A stretch of 64,000 nt of DNA, from positions 509,391 through 573,390 of the forward strand of contig OX422188.1 of the NCBI GenBank assembly GCA_949130485.1. Direction: 5' to 3'. The stretch is from Agelas oroides. Its lineage: Eukaryota > Porifera > Demospongiae > Agelasida > Agelasidae. Numbering within the stretch: position 1 is the stretch's first letter; each line of letters starts with the position of its first letter. The notes under the pieces are model-generated. The model was not told the origin of the DNA. It worked only from the letters and a program-made list of their open reading frames with translations, and searched no databases. The position numbers and the translations under genes were made by a program. Positions 12,765 through 23,818 of this stretch are shown piece by piece.

Positions 12765-13866
12765 GAGGAAACGACACACGGTCCCCCAGTGTGGTATATA
12801 TACATTTGAAGCAATTTCTCCTACTTTCACTCTTGATTCTTCCCTTTGCTCCAACCCTCCTCAGCCCCCTCTGGTGTCCCCCTGACTGTCTCTGTCTTCC
12901 TGTCCCATCTCCACTCCTCGGCTCAGTTTCAGTGGGGTCGCGTTCCCCAAGAGGAACAAAACGGGCCCATCACCAACTACCATCTCTCCTGCCGTTCTTC
13001 CACCAACAGACGTCTTCAAATTCAAGAAAACTTCAACAGTTCCGTATTTCGGTTTGAGCTTGCCAATCTGGAACCAGGAACCAAGTACGAGTGTAGCGTG
13101 TCCGCCAGCACAGCTGCAGGTCGGGGGCCAGAGAGTACCCCTGTGAAATTTACAACCCCCACTGGTAAAATGTTATACTGAACCCCCCTTTATCCCTGAG
13201 TAAAGGAGATTATTGAATGTAGCTATGTTTGATGGTTTGAAGTGTTGCACAAAATTTGTCAACTTCACTGTGACATAATCCGCTATTTTGTGAACAAACT
13301 TGTAGCCATTTTACCTCCCTCCCTCCCTCCCTCCCTCCCTCCCTCCCTCCCTCCCTCCCTCCCTCCCTCCCTCCTTCCCTCCCTCCCTCCCTCCTTCCCT
13401 CCCTCCCTCTCTCCTGACACACACAATGTAAACAGATCTCAATGTCAGGCCTAGTCCTCCTTCCAATATTGTCTTTGAGGTCAGAGGTCAATCAGACACA
13501 AGTTCCCCGCTGATCTTTGCACGGTGGCATGTGAGTCACTGCGCTGGTAACTTCAACTGCAGTGAAACACTCGGCTATGTGGTGACATGCCGGGCAGAGT
13601 CAACGGGAGAAGAACTTAGGAAGACAGTCTGGCAGTCTGAGGTCGAGGATGTGATTGTTGCTATGACGACAGTGACTGCTGCACCATACACAAGATATTC
13701 ATGCTATATGGCTGCTTTCAACAGCTATGGTTTTGGGTTTGCAGGTTCGATTATTACCATGGAAACACCAGAATCTGGTGAGGAGACTTGCTTCTCTCTC
13801 TCTCGTACACACACTAGCAGTGGTAGCAGTACTAGTCACATTATTTGAGATGCACACACACACACA

Positions 13867-13909
<43 letters not shown>

Positions 13910-16900
13910 CTCCCTCTCAACCCCCCACACAGCTGTACACCTCAGACCTACAACCAGCCAGTGCACAGCTACACTGGACTTACTCTGAAGTCCCACCAAC
14001 TGGCAGACTCCTCGGCTTCAAGATCAGGCTCTACTACCAAGACAGTTACTACCCAGAGAGAAACAGTCAGTTTTCTCATGAAGAGATGTACGAGTTACCG
14101 ACATCTTCACCGACTGGCCGTGTCACTGACTTCTCCTATTTACTCATGTACCTGTCCCCTGGGGTTGGGTACAATGTGTACGTGTCGGCTCAAACTATTA
14201 CAGGAGAGGGGCCGCAAGCCAGGGTGACGGTTACTACCCTGCGTACGGGTAAGTTTTTGATGTGGAAATATGACGGCAAGGACATAAAATATAATTCTGT
14301 ATAACTAACTTTCTGTTGCAATTGAATTTCTGTTTACACGTACATAAAAAGAACAGAAAAGTCACATGACCCAACCAGGTTGAGTAGTCTCGTGCCCAGC
14401 CCGCACGCGCCTCCCGGCGAGAAACGGTCTGGTGAACAATGTCGAATTCCTTGGGCTTATTCCCCAAAAGTGGTAAGGACCAATGAGATTGCGAGATCAG
14501 TAATTATTATGTAGCACTTCCCTTACAACAGTAAAAAAAAATTATCACTACTTGAGTATCCATACCTTTTTTGAGCGGGCTTGGCATAAAATGTTTTGAA
14601 CATTGCTAGGTGACACGGTCGCAAAAGTGTGTGCTAGCCCAAGAAATTCGACTTGGTTCACCAGACCGTTTCTCCTCATGAGAGGGTGGGGTCTATAGGT
14701 TGAGCTCCATACTTTGCACTTAGGCATCTATTTCTGAATGTACAAGCATTGGATATACTACCTACATGAGTATTCACACAGATATCCTCTGCGAGACGGT
14801 TTACCTGAGGTGCAGCTGAGGGTAAACAATCCAGTGAAGCATATCATGTTTATATTGGTGGTACATGTATATCTGATTTATACCCACACCGAGACAGTAA
14901 ACTACAATTCAGTTTTGTGTAAACTAGTCTGGTGGATCACACAAGTTTTGTGCAAACTATTATCATACGTATATAATATGTCCTGTTATACCCCGCTGTT
15001 TATCCAATGAAATACTTAGAAAGTGATGTAATGTGATATGACTTGCTTCTTTCATGCAGCTCCAGGGTATGCCCCTACCAATTTTCAAGTTGAGATCGTC
15101 TCCTACGAGGAGCCGTACACCTACTCCTTCACTTGGAAGCTACCCCCAAGTACCAGTCAATCCTTAATCCACACTGGCTTTCTCCTACAATGCTATCCAA
15201 ACACATCAAGAAACGCTGAAAATCTGAACACTTCACATGCAGTTTTCATAGCGTCTGCACAGTCCGAGTACTCGACCATCTTTCCACTGCCTGGCAGCTG
15301 TGTTATGGAGATAAACATGTTTGCATGCAATGTTGTAGCCTTCAATGAGAGAGGCAAGGGCCCCCAGAGTGAAGAAATTGAGATACGACTGCCCTGTCCC
15401 GTTGGTCGTAAGTAAACCTCCACTAGTTAGTTGTAATATACTAGAAGTTTTATAATCCAATGGTATTTTGTTTGTCATGTTTCACAGCTTCTGCTGACAG
15501 TATCTTTGCTGGGACGTTCCTCTCTCAGCCGTACTACAGCCTGGCTTTCCTCTCTGCCCTTATACTGCTCATCATCCTTGTTCTCATCGCCATGGTAGCA
15601 CTGTGCATCTGCAGCAGGTGTGCAGGGGACGCAAGACAGAGGAGGTAAGAGGGTACATGTAACTTGTGTGCATGCATTCATTGTATCCTCCTCAGTAACG
15701 CCGACCTGTCTGTCTTTAATTTGTAAGCTCTTGCTCAATGCACCACACCTCCATGTTTAAAACTACAGGTCTGTAGATAATATTATGTAAGGTTAGCTAA
15801 TATAAGACCCATCATGTCCCATGCCAAGTCTCATTGGCGTTGTGTTGCACTTTAACTAAAGTGGCATGTAGCTTTCTTCTTCTTTGTGCTATGTGCAATG
15901 TAACATATAGCATCCATGACAGTACCACCCATCTTTCTCTCACTACAGGAGCAGGAGGAGGAAGCCTTTCAATCCGTACAGTTCAAGTAAGTCAGGTTCT
16001 GTAAAAGTACATATATCCCACCTAGTATAGTTTTGCCTATACAACAGGTGGGGTTTAATACCCTCCCTGAGGGCTACAAGGGAAATTATGGCTCATAATT
16101 CCCTCTCCATGTATTTTTAGTTTACAGTCGACTACATTGTCAGACTATAGTTTTTACATACAGTAAATAATGTTGAAGTTACTGTAAACACTTGCACATG
16201 TACAGATGTGTTTACAGTAATAACAACAAAGAACCAATCAGGTGGGATATATAACAGTTATAGCACAGGTGGCCAGGGATTTATGGATGTAGTAAATAAA
16301 CCTAAAGCAGTAACACTTTCTGATCTTTGTGTCCACAGCTGCAGATGAATCTCACGATGAGAACTACATCAGCATGGCTCCTTCTGCTTCTATAAGAATG
16401 AAGTCCCACTGGACTGGTAAGTGTGCATGGGCACAGTCACTTGTCTGCTTCCATAAGAATGAAGTCCCACTGGACTGGTAAGTGTGCATGGGTACAATCA
16501 CTTGTCTGCTTCCATAAGAGTGAAGTCCCACTGGACTGGTAAGTGTGCATGGGTACAATCACTTGTCTGCTTCCATAAGAATGAAGTCCCACTGGACTGG
16601 TAAGTGTGCATGGGTACAATCACTTGTCTGCTTCCATAAGAATGAAGTCCCACTGGACTGGTAAGTGTGCATGGGTACAATCACTTGTCTGCTTCCATAA
16701 GAATGAAGTCCCACTGGACTGGTAAGTGTGCATGGGTACAATCACTTGTCTGCTTCCATAAGAAAGAAGTCCCACTGGACTGGTAAGTGTGCATGGGTAC
16801 AATCACTTGTCTGCTTCCATAAGAATGAAGTCCCACTGGACTGGTAAGCGTGCATGGGTACAATCACTTGTCTGCTTCCATAAGAGTGAAGTCCCACTGG

Positions 16901-18374
16901 ACTGGTAAGTGTGCATGGGTACAGTCACTTGTCTGCTTCCATAAGAGTGAAGTCCCACTGGACTGGTAAGCGTCACTTGTCTACAGGTTACAAACAGGAA
17001 ACAAGTACCTATAAACTAGTAACATGACTTGCTGCAATATGGAATGTTGTTTGTGCACTTGTGAATATGAACCAGACGCTTCCTGCTCAACAACCTGAGT
17101 TCTTGAACAATCACAGTATGTGCAGTGGGGAGTTTAAACTTGTCAATCTCTTCCACATGTGTAAATTTTTGACGACTCTCATGTTTGTCCAAAACAATTG
17201 TTGCTGTTCATGATAGTATCAAGGAGTAGTATGCTGCTCAATATCACAAGCACACCCGCCTCTCTCCACTTACTCACTCCCCTGCAGACCGTTCATTGAG
17301 CTGTGCCACTGGTACCTCTGTGCTTGCTACCAGCAACTTTGGTGACCCTAGTGAGACCTACAATCCGTATGATGAGATTCCAGGTGACCGTCCGGAGAAC
17401 CTGTATGATGAAATACATCCCAGGAGTCAGGTCATCTCCACCATTACTCAGGACAATTTCCAGAGCTCAGCAGACACCAGACCACCAACATTAAGTGGTA
17501 AGTAGTGAGCATGCTATATCAAAATACCTACATGCATCGTACTTGGACTGTCATGGCCACTCCCCTTGGCCATTACACACCATACTAAACACATGTATGT
17601 GGTACTTAAGCCTGAGACACCTAGGAAGAGCCCTAGTTTCTTGCCCAAGTTGCAAATTTCATCCCCTAGTGTTATCTGGATGTGTAGAGCTTCCTTCAAG
17701 AGGTCTTCTTGCCTTCCACTTAGGCTTCTCATGAGAGTTGGTACCTGCCTTACATAAGCCACGGTTTTCTGGTGTAACACCCTCGACATTAGTGTTGTCT
17801 TCTTTGGTGCCCCTCCCCCCTTTCTTTCTCTGCAGGTGTCATGGTCTCCAGTGTGGATGGGTCAGGAATAGAACTCACACAGCAACCTGACACAACCGAC
17901 ACCAATGAACCAACTCCATTCACAAGTCCGAGGACATCTAGTTATGTGCCTGATGGTGAACATCACACCGTCCCAAGTGTTCAAATCCCAACTACCTCAA
18001 GCCGAATTTCTCTTCAAACTGACTATGTAGAGATTTTTTCCAGTAGTACAACTAGGGCAATGGTACAGAGTGGTAGAGATAATGGATCCATAGCTGGTAC
18101 CAGTACCAGTCTTGCTCAAGAACAGACCCACATACAACTTGACTCACCGCTTCCTCTGGGTTGCAACTTTGAAGAAACTCGCACTACAAACCAAGATGAA
18201 ACTGCAGCTGGAAGCGTTCCAAGTGGCGCACAGATTTCTCACTCTAATGTAGAAGCAGCGAACACTGTTCCCTCACAAGCTAGTTATTATGATTCCCTTG
18301 CAGTTCACGGAGACTGCGGCCATTTCTCAGACTGTACTGATGCAGATAATGTAGCCCTTACCACACCAGTATAG
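3520..18374 (+). CDS. Type I membrane receptor: 2 SRCR, 6 FN3, TM, tyrosine-motif tail
   Basis: Seventeen exons: 3520-3580, 6488-6642, 6855-7023, 8981-9157, 9340-9489, 11312-11623, 11759-11826, 12323-12593, 12865-13164, 13436-13777, 13910-14248, 15060-15407, 15488-15644, 15949-15986, 16339-16416, 17288-17497, 17836-18374. They sum to 3714 nt (1237 aa plus stop). Exon 1 is a signal peptide ([19 protein letters not shown]). Two SRCR domains follow, each split over two exons (VVCRQLGF and VACRQLGY cores), then six FN3 domains with the usual W and Y-E-V-x-V positions. A TM segment (about aa 911-935, [17 protein letters not shown]) precedes a basic stop and a roughly 300-aa tail with NYISM, two YDEI sites, YVEI and SYYDSL. 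Domains are bounded by phase-1 introns. The likely role is cell-surface adhesion or recognition with tyrosine signalling. Extra phase-1 exons in the long introns cannot be excluded. Confidence 0.85.
5085..5290 (-). mobile_element. tRNA-derived SINE
   Basis: On the minus strand, 5285-5225 reads like a tRNA: an A-box-like segment (TGGCTTATGGTTAAAGCACTGG) then a B box GGTTCCAGTCC, followed by a non-tRNA body ending near 5085. This is Pol III promoter architecture typical of a tRNA-derived SINE. It lies in intron 1 of the SRCR/FN3 receptor, in antisense. Confidence 0.6.
7198..7317. mobile_element. Foldback MITE, family C (GATCGGGAAATTTTCG ends), short copy
   Basis: The ends CCGTAGATCGGGAAATTTTC and the reverse complement near 7317 make an almost complete hairpin of about 120 bp. 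It is flanked by TA on both sides (7196-7197 and 7318-7319), as for Tc1/mariner-type insertions. Relatives lie at 37979-38550 and 59456-59637. Confidence 0.7.
8780..8970. repeat. Degenerate tandem repeat just before an SRCR exon
   Basis: Imperfect copies of TCATTTAACGTTAGTTCCG plus CAATGAATCTCACTAACACC recur about three times and run up to the acceptor of the exon at 8981. Confidence 0.65.
9851..10097. mobile_element. Family B MITE (CAAGAGCGCATAAGAACGG ends), 247 bp
   Basis: Long inverted ends (CAAGAGCGC...GCGCTCTTG) include GGGCGGCTAGAGTAAGA and its complement. The element is flanked by a perfect 7-bp direct repeat ATATAGT (9844-9850 and 10098-10104). Other copies: 40895-41144, 55072-55332, 57243-57492, and a diverged short one at 46906-47033. 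Confidence 0.8.
12060..12322. repeat. CCCTCC/CCCTTCC pyrimidine tract
   Basis: A 260-bp nearly pure pyrimidine tract ends in the acceptor of the FN3 exon at 12323. It creates spurious low-complexity reading frames on both strands. Confidence 0.9.
12729..12765. repeat. (ATCT)n microsatellite
   Basis: About nine uninterrupted CTAT units within an intron. Confidence 0.9.
13313..13410. repeat. (CCCT)n microsatellite
   Basis: About 100 bp of CCCT units with two CCTT interruptions, just upstream of the exon starting at 13436. Confidence 0.9.
13852..13909. repeat. (CA)n tract that forms a splice acceptor
   Basis: A (CA)n run ends directly in CAG at 13907-13909, the acceptor for the FN3 exon that begins at 13910. 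Confidence 0.8.
14395..14690. mobile_element. Foldback MITE with 39-bp inverted arms
   Basis: 14419-14457 and 14636-14674 are near-perfect inverted copies (GAGAAACGGTCTGGTGAAC and its complement), with about 180 bp between them. Lies in the intron before the last FN3 exon. Confidence 0.6.
16386..16978. repeat. 61-bp tandem array that grew from an exon end and its donor
   Basis: The last 31 bp of the exon 16339-16416 and its donor (GACTG|GTAAGTGTGC) are the first unit of an array repeated every 61 bp about ten times to 16978. Nine extra copies of the exon end with an intact donor lie in the intron. Confidence 0.9.
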
Positions 18375-18634
18375 CCTTGTATCATGTGACACAATGTCTT
18401 TGTTTATAGTCTCGCGTGTTGTTGTGTAAAGTTTCTCTTTTTGTTTATGTACCTGACAAGTTTCAGTTTCATATGAACTTTCTAACTCCAAGTAACTCTT
18501 ATTTAATATTAAACATATCATTGCTGTAATCATGAATAGTTGTATGCACGTCATGCAAAGTATGTGACATGTACCACAATATGTTTTGAGTTAAGTGTCA
18601 AAATGTTAAACCGATGCATTTTCATTTGAAAATA

Positions 18635-18783
18635 CAGTGGAACCTCTCTAATACGGACATCCTTGGGACCAAAATAATTGTCCTGATTAGTGAGGTGTCC
18701 ATATTTCTAAAGTTGGGACTCAGTCAAGTGTCCTGATTAATCAGGTGTCCTTATTTCAGAGGTGTCTAAGGGAGGTTCCACTG
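18635..18783. mobile_element. TA-flanked MITE, CAGTGGAACCTC ends
   Basis: Ends CAGTGGAACCTCTCTAA and the complementary AGGGAGGTTCCACTG are inverted, flanked by TA on both sides. This is the style of a Tc1/mariner/pogo non-autonomous element. It sits 260 bp after the stop of the SRCR/FN3 receptor. Confidence 0.7.
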
Positions 18784-19062
18784 TACAGCTTGAGGTTAAG
18801 TTGATAAATCAGGTTGAATATGAAACAAACCTGTAATTATCTCTTGTTCCTGACTAACTTTGGGAAACTGTTGTGTGTGGCCATAACAGATCTGTCATAC
18901 CAGAGCTAGCTACCCTGATAAGGCCTGCTATGTATGCATTATAACGGCTTGGTAAATACGCCATCAATCAGCAACCTACTTGTAGGAACTTTGTAAAAAT
19001 TATGGCAGACTACTGGTAGTGGTAAGCAAAGCTAGGTACTACAAGAGCCAACAGACTATTAC

Positions 19063-19136
19063 AGGTAGTCACTGTTCCTGTCACACTCCTTTATTGGAGC
19101 TTGAACCATGCCATCCAGACTTAACACCCAATGAGG
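19063..19136 (+). pseudogene. Relic of a beta-helix receptor 5' coding end
   Basis: The segment CAGGTAGTCACTGTTCCTG...CCATGCCATCCAGAC...TTAACACCCAATGAGG aligns with the signal-peptide region of the genes at 20105 and 25434 (same order, many substitutions and small gaps). It has no open frame. A similar shorter relic (GAATACTTTTAACACC...AACAAGGG) lies at 23972-24005 upstream of the second gene. Confidence 0.6.
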
Positions 19137-19257
19137 TAGTTGTCCATTTGGCATATAAACATTACCATTAGCTACCAGTAGTCTGCTTAATTTTACAAAG
19201 TTTGTGAACTTTCTCAAACAATTTTGCAAATTGAAACATCAACCTTGATGCACAATC

Positions 19258-19556
19258 CTTTCAGTCAAAAGTTTCCCAATGTCACATGTTCTGTCACAGA
19301 TTGTAAACCTCCGTACGCTTTTTATGCAGGTATACAATCCATGGTTTTGTCAAGAACAGCAGCACTTTGGGATTTTGCCAACTTCAGTTCATTTACAAAC
19401 TTTGCTCCTTTCAGTCAAAAGTTTCCCAACGTCACATGTTCTGTCACAGATTGTAAACCTCCGTACGCTTTTTATGCAGGTATACAATCCATGGTTTTGT
19501 CAAGAACAGCAGCACTTTGGGATTTTGCCAACTTCAGTTCATTTACAAACTTTGGT
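19258..19556. repeat. 150-bp tandem duplication upstream of the first beta-helix receptor
   Basis: Two nearly identical 150-bp units begin with CCTTTCAGTCAAAAGTTTCC at about 19257 and 19407. The same sequence type appears in degraded form at 24116-24230 upstream of the second gene. Confidence 0.85.
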
Positions 19557-20104
19557 ATACTCCCAAATGAATGCAATTTTCATGAAATAAAGGTAAAAGG
19601 TCACTTTGTTTAACACAATCAAGGAACGAAGGAACCTCCACTCTCTTACAATGACTGCAATCACGTCATTTACAAACCTTGGTAGTCCCAAATCATGATC
19701 ACATGCAACAACACGATACCCAGTTTGTCCATAGTAGGTGACACTGCAGAGATATAAGAGCATGCACAGACACACATCATACGGCAAACGTACTGCGTGG
19801 TCTGTTTTTTCTGAGCACAGTAAGTCATCTGTTCTCTGTTGCACTTGTGTACAGGTGAGTGAGTGTCTCTTAAATGTAGCTGCAACCCGTCAACCTCCCT
19901 AAACGTCAGGTAGCATTTTATGTAGAGAATATATTTTATAGCGTGCTACTAGGTTAAACAGCTCGATGGTTTTTTGAGGGTTTTTTGTTCAGAAAACTTT
20001 TTTGTGACTTTACATTCTATGCACTTTATGTGACTTGTGACTTTGTACCTTATACTGCATGCTAATCCTTCCACAGACCTGCATGCAGCTATATACGGCT
20101 AATA

Positions 20105-23100
20105 ATGAAAACTCTGCAGGTAGTAACTGTCCTGGTCACATTTCTGATGTTGAGCCATGCCGTCCAGATGGAATACTTCGTAACGCCCAACAAGGGTACT
20201 CCATGTCCTGCACTGCCATGCCACACCCTCTCCCACTATCTGGAGAACACCAAACGGTACTTTACATCCAACACTAGAATAAGCTTCCTGCATGGAGCGC
20301 ATGAGATTAACAAATCTGGGGTGTTCCACATCAAAGATGTTTCCAACCTCACTCTTACTGGATACAATGTGTCCATTTCATATGCTGCAAAGATCACATG
20401 CAGGAAACCTGCAAGCTTGAGATTTGAGAACATAGTGAATTTGGTGGTGAAACATTTATCAGTAGTTTCCTGTGGCATTCCATTTATGCGATTGAATGAT
20501 GACAGAGGAAATAGTACAAGTGTAGCAGTGGTCTTACAGCATATCATTTCACTGAAGCTATCACACATCTCAGTGGAAAACAGTACTGGATTTGGCCTGT
20601 TTGGTGGAAATGTTTTGGGAAATTCATCAATATCTCACTCAAGATTCATGTTCAACAACTACTACACCTTGAGGTCTACCAGTTGTTTCTATGGCCTGAA
20701 GACATGTAGGGGAGGAAATATGCTCCTCTTTTATGAAAAACTGCCAGAATCTGTACTTCAGACAACTGGTAATACTACGAGTGTGATGAGTGTTGACTCA
20801 TGTGTATTCAGCGATGGTGTAGATATTTCAGAAATACCACATACCATACAGTCCAAACTTGCAGGTGGGTTGACTGTATGGTTCTACAGTGCAGTCCAGC
20901 ACAAAGTTGATGTGTCGATATGCAATGTAGTCGGTACAAGAAATATAGCAAAAAATGGAGCAAACTTTCTCTTCCATCTTCTCCGCGGTTATTTTGGGAC
21001 TGTTAAGTTTATTAATAGCACAAGCTCCATGGCAAACTACCAACTACCATTACGGGATTCAGCAGGACTCAAATTTTATTATGGTGTGATGAACACCTTA
21101 GCACAGGCATCTATCACTAACCACACACTTCTGATAATTTCTGGTTCACAGTTTCATGACAATAATGGAGGAGGTGTTCACATTCACCTATATAAACAAT
21201 ACAACTTTACATATCAGGTAGTCATTAAGAAATGTTTGTTTCAAAGAAACTTAAATCCAGTTGGAAGCAGTTTACTAATAGTACAACCAAGGTTGTCACC
21301 CGGCATATTGGGGAATACATCAGAGATAGAAGTGCGGCTCCAAGACACAAATTTTATTAATGATACAACACCTGAACTCTACTTCAGCATAAAATCTGAT
21401 GAGAGATTTAATGTTGTTACTTTAAATGGTTTGAAAGATCTCAAAATCATCAACTGCACATTTAAAATGAACAAACAAACTGCACTACAAGCTATTGACA
21501 GTACGCTGTACTTTGGAGGGCATGTAATCTTCTCAGAGAACAATGGGACATTTGGGGGAGCTATGCTACTACAGAGTGGTTCTATATTTTACCTGATGCC
21601 CCACGCTCATGTTCAAATCACCAACAACCACGCCAGGAGAGGAGGTGGTATCTATGTGGAAGACGAAGTCACCGTGACAACAATGGCATGCTTCTTTCAA
21701 GTACTGAACTTGCAGTACCCCAACTTACCCATAACTGCAGTGATTACTTTGGAGAACAACACTGCTGACGAGGCAGGAAGTGCATTGTACGGAGGAAGTC
21801 TTGACAATTGTTTCCTTCAAACCAGCCTTCCACAGTCGGTGTTTATATATTCTGAAAGTTATGTATTTGATAGAATACTGCAAATTGTAGACAATAATTC
21901 TTCACCAGTGTCACAAATATCATCGAAACCTGTTTCAATACACGTCTGTAAACGCAATGTTCTTCCTGGATCTGGAGTGTATCCTGGACAAATGTTCCAG
22001 GTTCCAATAGTGCTATATGGACAGAGGAGAGGATCTGTTCCTGGTATTGTGCATGGTAAACTGCAAGAGCTAAATAGAAGGGCCCACTTTGCTCCACTAC
22101 AAGAAACTCAAAAAACTGAGTATTTATGTACGAACCTAACATACACTATCTTCTCTACTAGACGACATGAACTGATTGAATTAAGAATAGACGGTGTCCA
22201 ATTGTATGAAAGAGAATTGAGTCCTATAGTACTACAAGTCCCACTCCTCCCGTGTCCCCCTGGCTTCCAACTATCCAACCTCACTGCCGAATGTGAGTGT
22301 GCTCCACTCCTGAAAGACAGAGGTCTACTCTGCAACATATCTGGTGCGATACCGCTGGTACAAAGAACCATGTCAGTTTGGATTAGCACCCACCCTAATG
22401 GAAATGACACCATACTACATGACAACTGTCCACTTGACTACTGCAAACTCACTCCACTTTGGCTGCAGCTTAACCACTCAGATAAACAGTGTGCATATGG
22501 ACGTTCAGGCCTTCTCTGTGGAAAATGCAAGTCTAACCTCAGTCTGGCAATTGGAACTTCCCAGTGCATGGAGTGCACAAACACTCACCTTGCTCTTCTT
22601 CTTCCATTTGCACTGGCTGGGCTGATGCTAGTACTGTTTCTGATTGTTTGTAACCTCACCGTTTCCATGGGAACAATCAATGGTCTCATCTTTTATGCCA
22701 ACATTGTTCGTGTAAATCATGCTTTCTTTTTCATAACACCAACAACATCTGCTCTGAAAGTATTCCAACAGGTGCTTGCTGTCTTTACAGCCTGGCTGAA
22801 TTTGGATCTTGGAATCGAAACCTGTTTTGTCCATGGCATGGATGCCTACATTCGGACATGGCTCCAGTTTGCCTTCCCATTTTACGTATGGACGATAGTT
22901 GGAGTCATCATCTACTTGAGCAGGCGCTCCATCACCATTGTCAAGTTGGTGGGTTCCAGTGCAGTCTCGGTGCTTGCTACTTTGTTTCTCCTTTCCTATG
23001 CCAAACTGCAACGAACTGTCATTACTGCCTTCTCATTCACATACCTGCAGAACTACTATGGTGATGGCAGGTCACTAGCTGTCTGGCTGTATGATGGGAA

Positions 23101-23818
23101 TGTCCCCTTCCTCCAAGGAAAGCACATAGCCTTGTTCCTGATGGCCTTGGCTGTCACAGTGTTCTTCCTCTTTCCATTCACCCTGCTCCTCTTGTTTGCT
23201 CCATGCTTACAAGCTTCCAACCACTTCCTTATTAAGCGGGTAAGGATGAAACTCTTGCCCCTGTTGGATGCATACCAAGCACCATATAAGGATAAGTTTC
23301 GATTTTGGACTGGTCTAATGCTGGTGGTTCGCAGTATCCTCCTTGTGGGGTATGGTTTGAACGTTCTTGGTGATTCAGACATAAACAACCTCCTGACTGT
23401 CACAGTGTTGGCAATCCTGCTGTGTTGTACTTGGATCATAGGAATTGTGTACAAGAACACTTCTTTGAATATCCTAGAAGCATCCTTCATTCTAAACCTG
23501 TTAATCCTCTCGGGTTGGACCATCTACAGCAGGCGCACATCAAATGGAGACTCAAGCAATGGACAGACTGCTTTAGTCTGTACGAGTACCGGAATTACAT
23601 TTGCTACCTTCATTTGCATCCTCTTCTACCACACCTACCTTTACCTCAAGTCCACAAAGATACACCTGTGGTTCAGGACACACAAAATCAAGCAAGGAGA
23701 CAGAAGGGAGGTAGGGGCAGTGGAAGGCTCCGAGGAGTCTGCTCTTGACCCCCCACCTCACCGTCCTCCTACAAGGACTATGATAGAGCTGAGAGAATCC
23801 CTGCTCACTGACAACTAG
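20105..23818 (+). CDS. Beta-helix / Cys-rich / multi-TM surface protein, copy 1 (1237 aa)
   Basis: A single exon encodes 1237 aa. The first about 20 residues (MKTLQVVTVLVTFLMLSHAVQ) are a signal peptide. Residues of about 50-620 are built from beta-strand repeats with FxxN and GGA/GGG motifs (FSENNGTFGGAM, ITNNHARRGGGIYV, LENNTADEAGSALYGG), as in right-handed beta-helix and Pmp-like proteins, with many N-glycosylation sites. A Cys-rich stretch follows at about 715-815 (CPPGFQL..CECAPLL, CPLDYC, CGKCKSNL). Nine to ten TM segments run from about 827 to 1182, then a Pro-rich cytosolic tail ends in RESLLTDN. A 3' splice site just before the ATG may remove a 5' UTR intron. Function unknown; a surface receptor or channel-like protein is inferred. 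It is followed by a tandem paralogue. Confidence 0.9.
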   Translation: MKTLQVVTVLVTFLMLSHAVQMEYFVTPNKGTPCPALPCHTLSHYLENTKRYFTSNTRISFLHGAHEINKSGVFHIKDVSNLTLTGYNVSISYAAKITCRKPASLRFENIVNLVVKHLSVVSCGIPFMRLNDDRGNSTSVAVVLQHIISLKLSHISVENSTGFGLFGGNVLGNSSISHSRFMFNNYYTLRSTSCFYGLKTCRGGNMLLFYEKLPESVLQTTGNTTSVMSVDSCVFSDGVDISEIPHTIQSKLAGGLTVWFYSAVQHKVDVSICNVVGTRNIAKNGANFLFHLLRGYFGTVKFINSTSSMANYQLPLRDSAGLKFYYGVMNTLAQASITNHTLLIISGSQFHDNNGGGVHIHLYKQYNFTYQVVIKKCLFQRNLNPVGSSLLIVQPRLSPGILGNTSEIEVRLQDTNFINDTTPELYFSIKSDERFNVVTLNGLKDLKIINCTFKMNKQTALQAIDSTLYFGGHVIFSENNGTFGGAMLLQSGSIFYLMPHAHVQITNNHARRGGGIYVEDEVTVTTMACFFQVLNLQYPNLPITAVITLENNTADEAGSALYGGSLDNCFLQTSLPQSVFIYSESYVFDRILQIVDNNSSPVSQISSKPVSIHVCKRNVLPGSGVYPGQMFQVPIVLYGQRRGSVPGIVHGKLQELNRRAHFAPLQETQKTEYLCTNLTYTIFSTRRHELIELRIDGVQLYERELSPIVLQVPLLPCPPGFQLSNLTAECECAPLLKDRGLLCNISGAIPLVQRTMSVWISTHPNGNDTILHDNCPLDYCKLTPLWLQLNHSDKQCAYGRSGLLCGKCKSNLSLAIGTSQCMECTNTHLALLLPFALAGLMLVLFLIVCNLTVSMGTINGLIFYANIVRVNHAFFFITPTTSALKVFQQVLAVFTAWLNLDLGIETCFVHGMDAYIRTWLQFAFPFYVWTIVGVIIYLSRRSITIVKLVGSSAVSVLATLFLLSYAKLQRTVITAFSFTYLQNYYGDGRSLAVWLYDGNVPFLQGKHIALFLMALAVTVFFLFPFTLLLLFAPCLQASNHFLIKRVRMKLLPLLDAYQAPYKDKFRFWTGLMLVVRSILLVGYGLNVLGDSDINNLLTVTVLAILLCCTWIIGIVYKNTSLNILEASFILNLLILSGWTIYSRRTSNGDSSNGQTALVCTSTGITFATFICILFYHTYLYLKSTKIHLWFRTHKIKQGDRREVGAVEGSEESALDPPPHRPPTRTMIELRESLLTDN

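Noticed and set aside
13210..13491. Gly/Glu/Arg repeat frame
   Set aside because: Translation of the (CCCT)n microsatellite on the opposite strand.
16364..16863. Repeated 60-aa minus-strand frames
   Set aside because: Shadow of the 61-bp array; each frame is the same unit read in antisense.
23056..23523. 155-aa minus-strand frame, present in both beta-helix receptor copies (also 28332-28799)
   Set aside because: Conserved only because it is antisense to the highly conserved TM block; no splice or promoter support.
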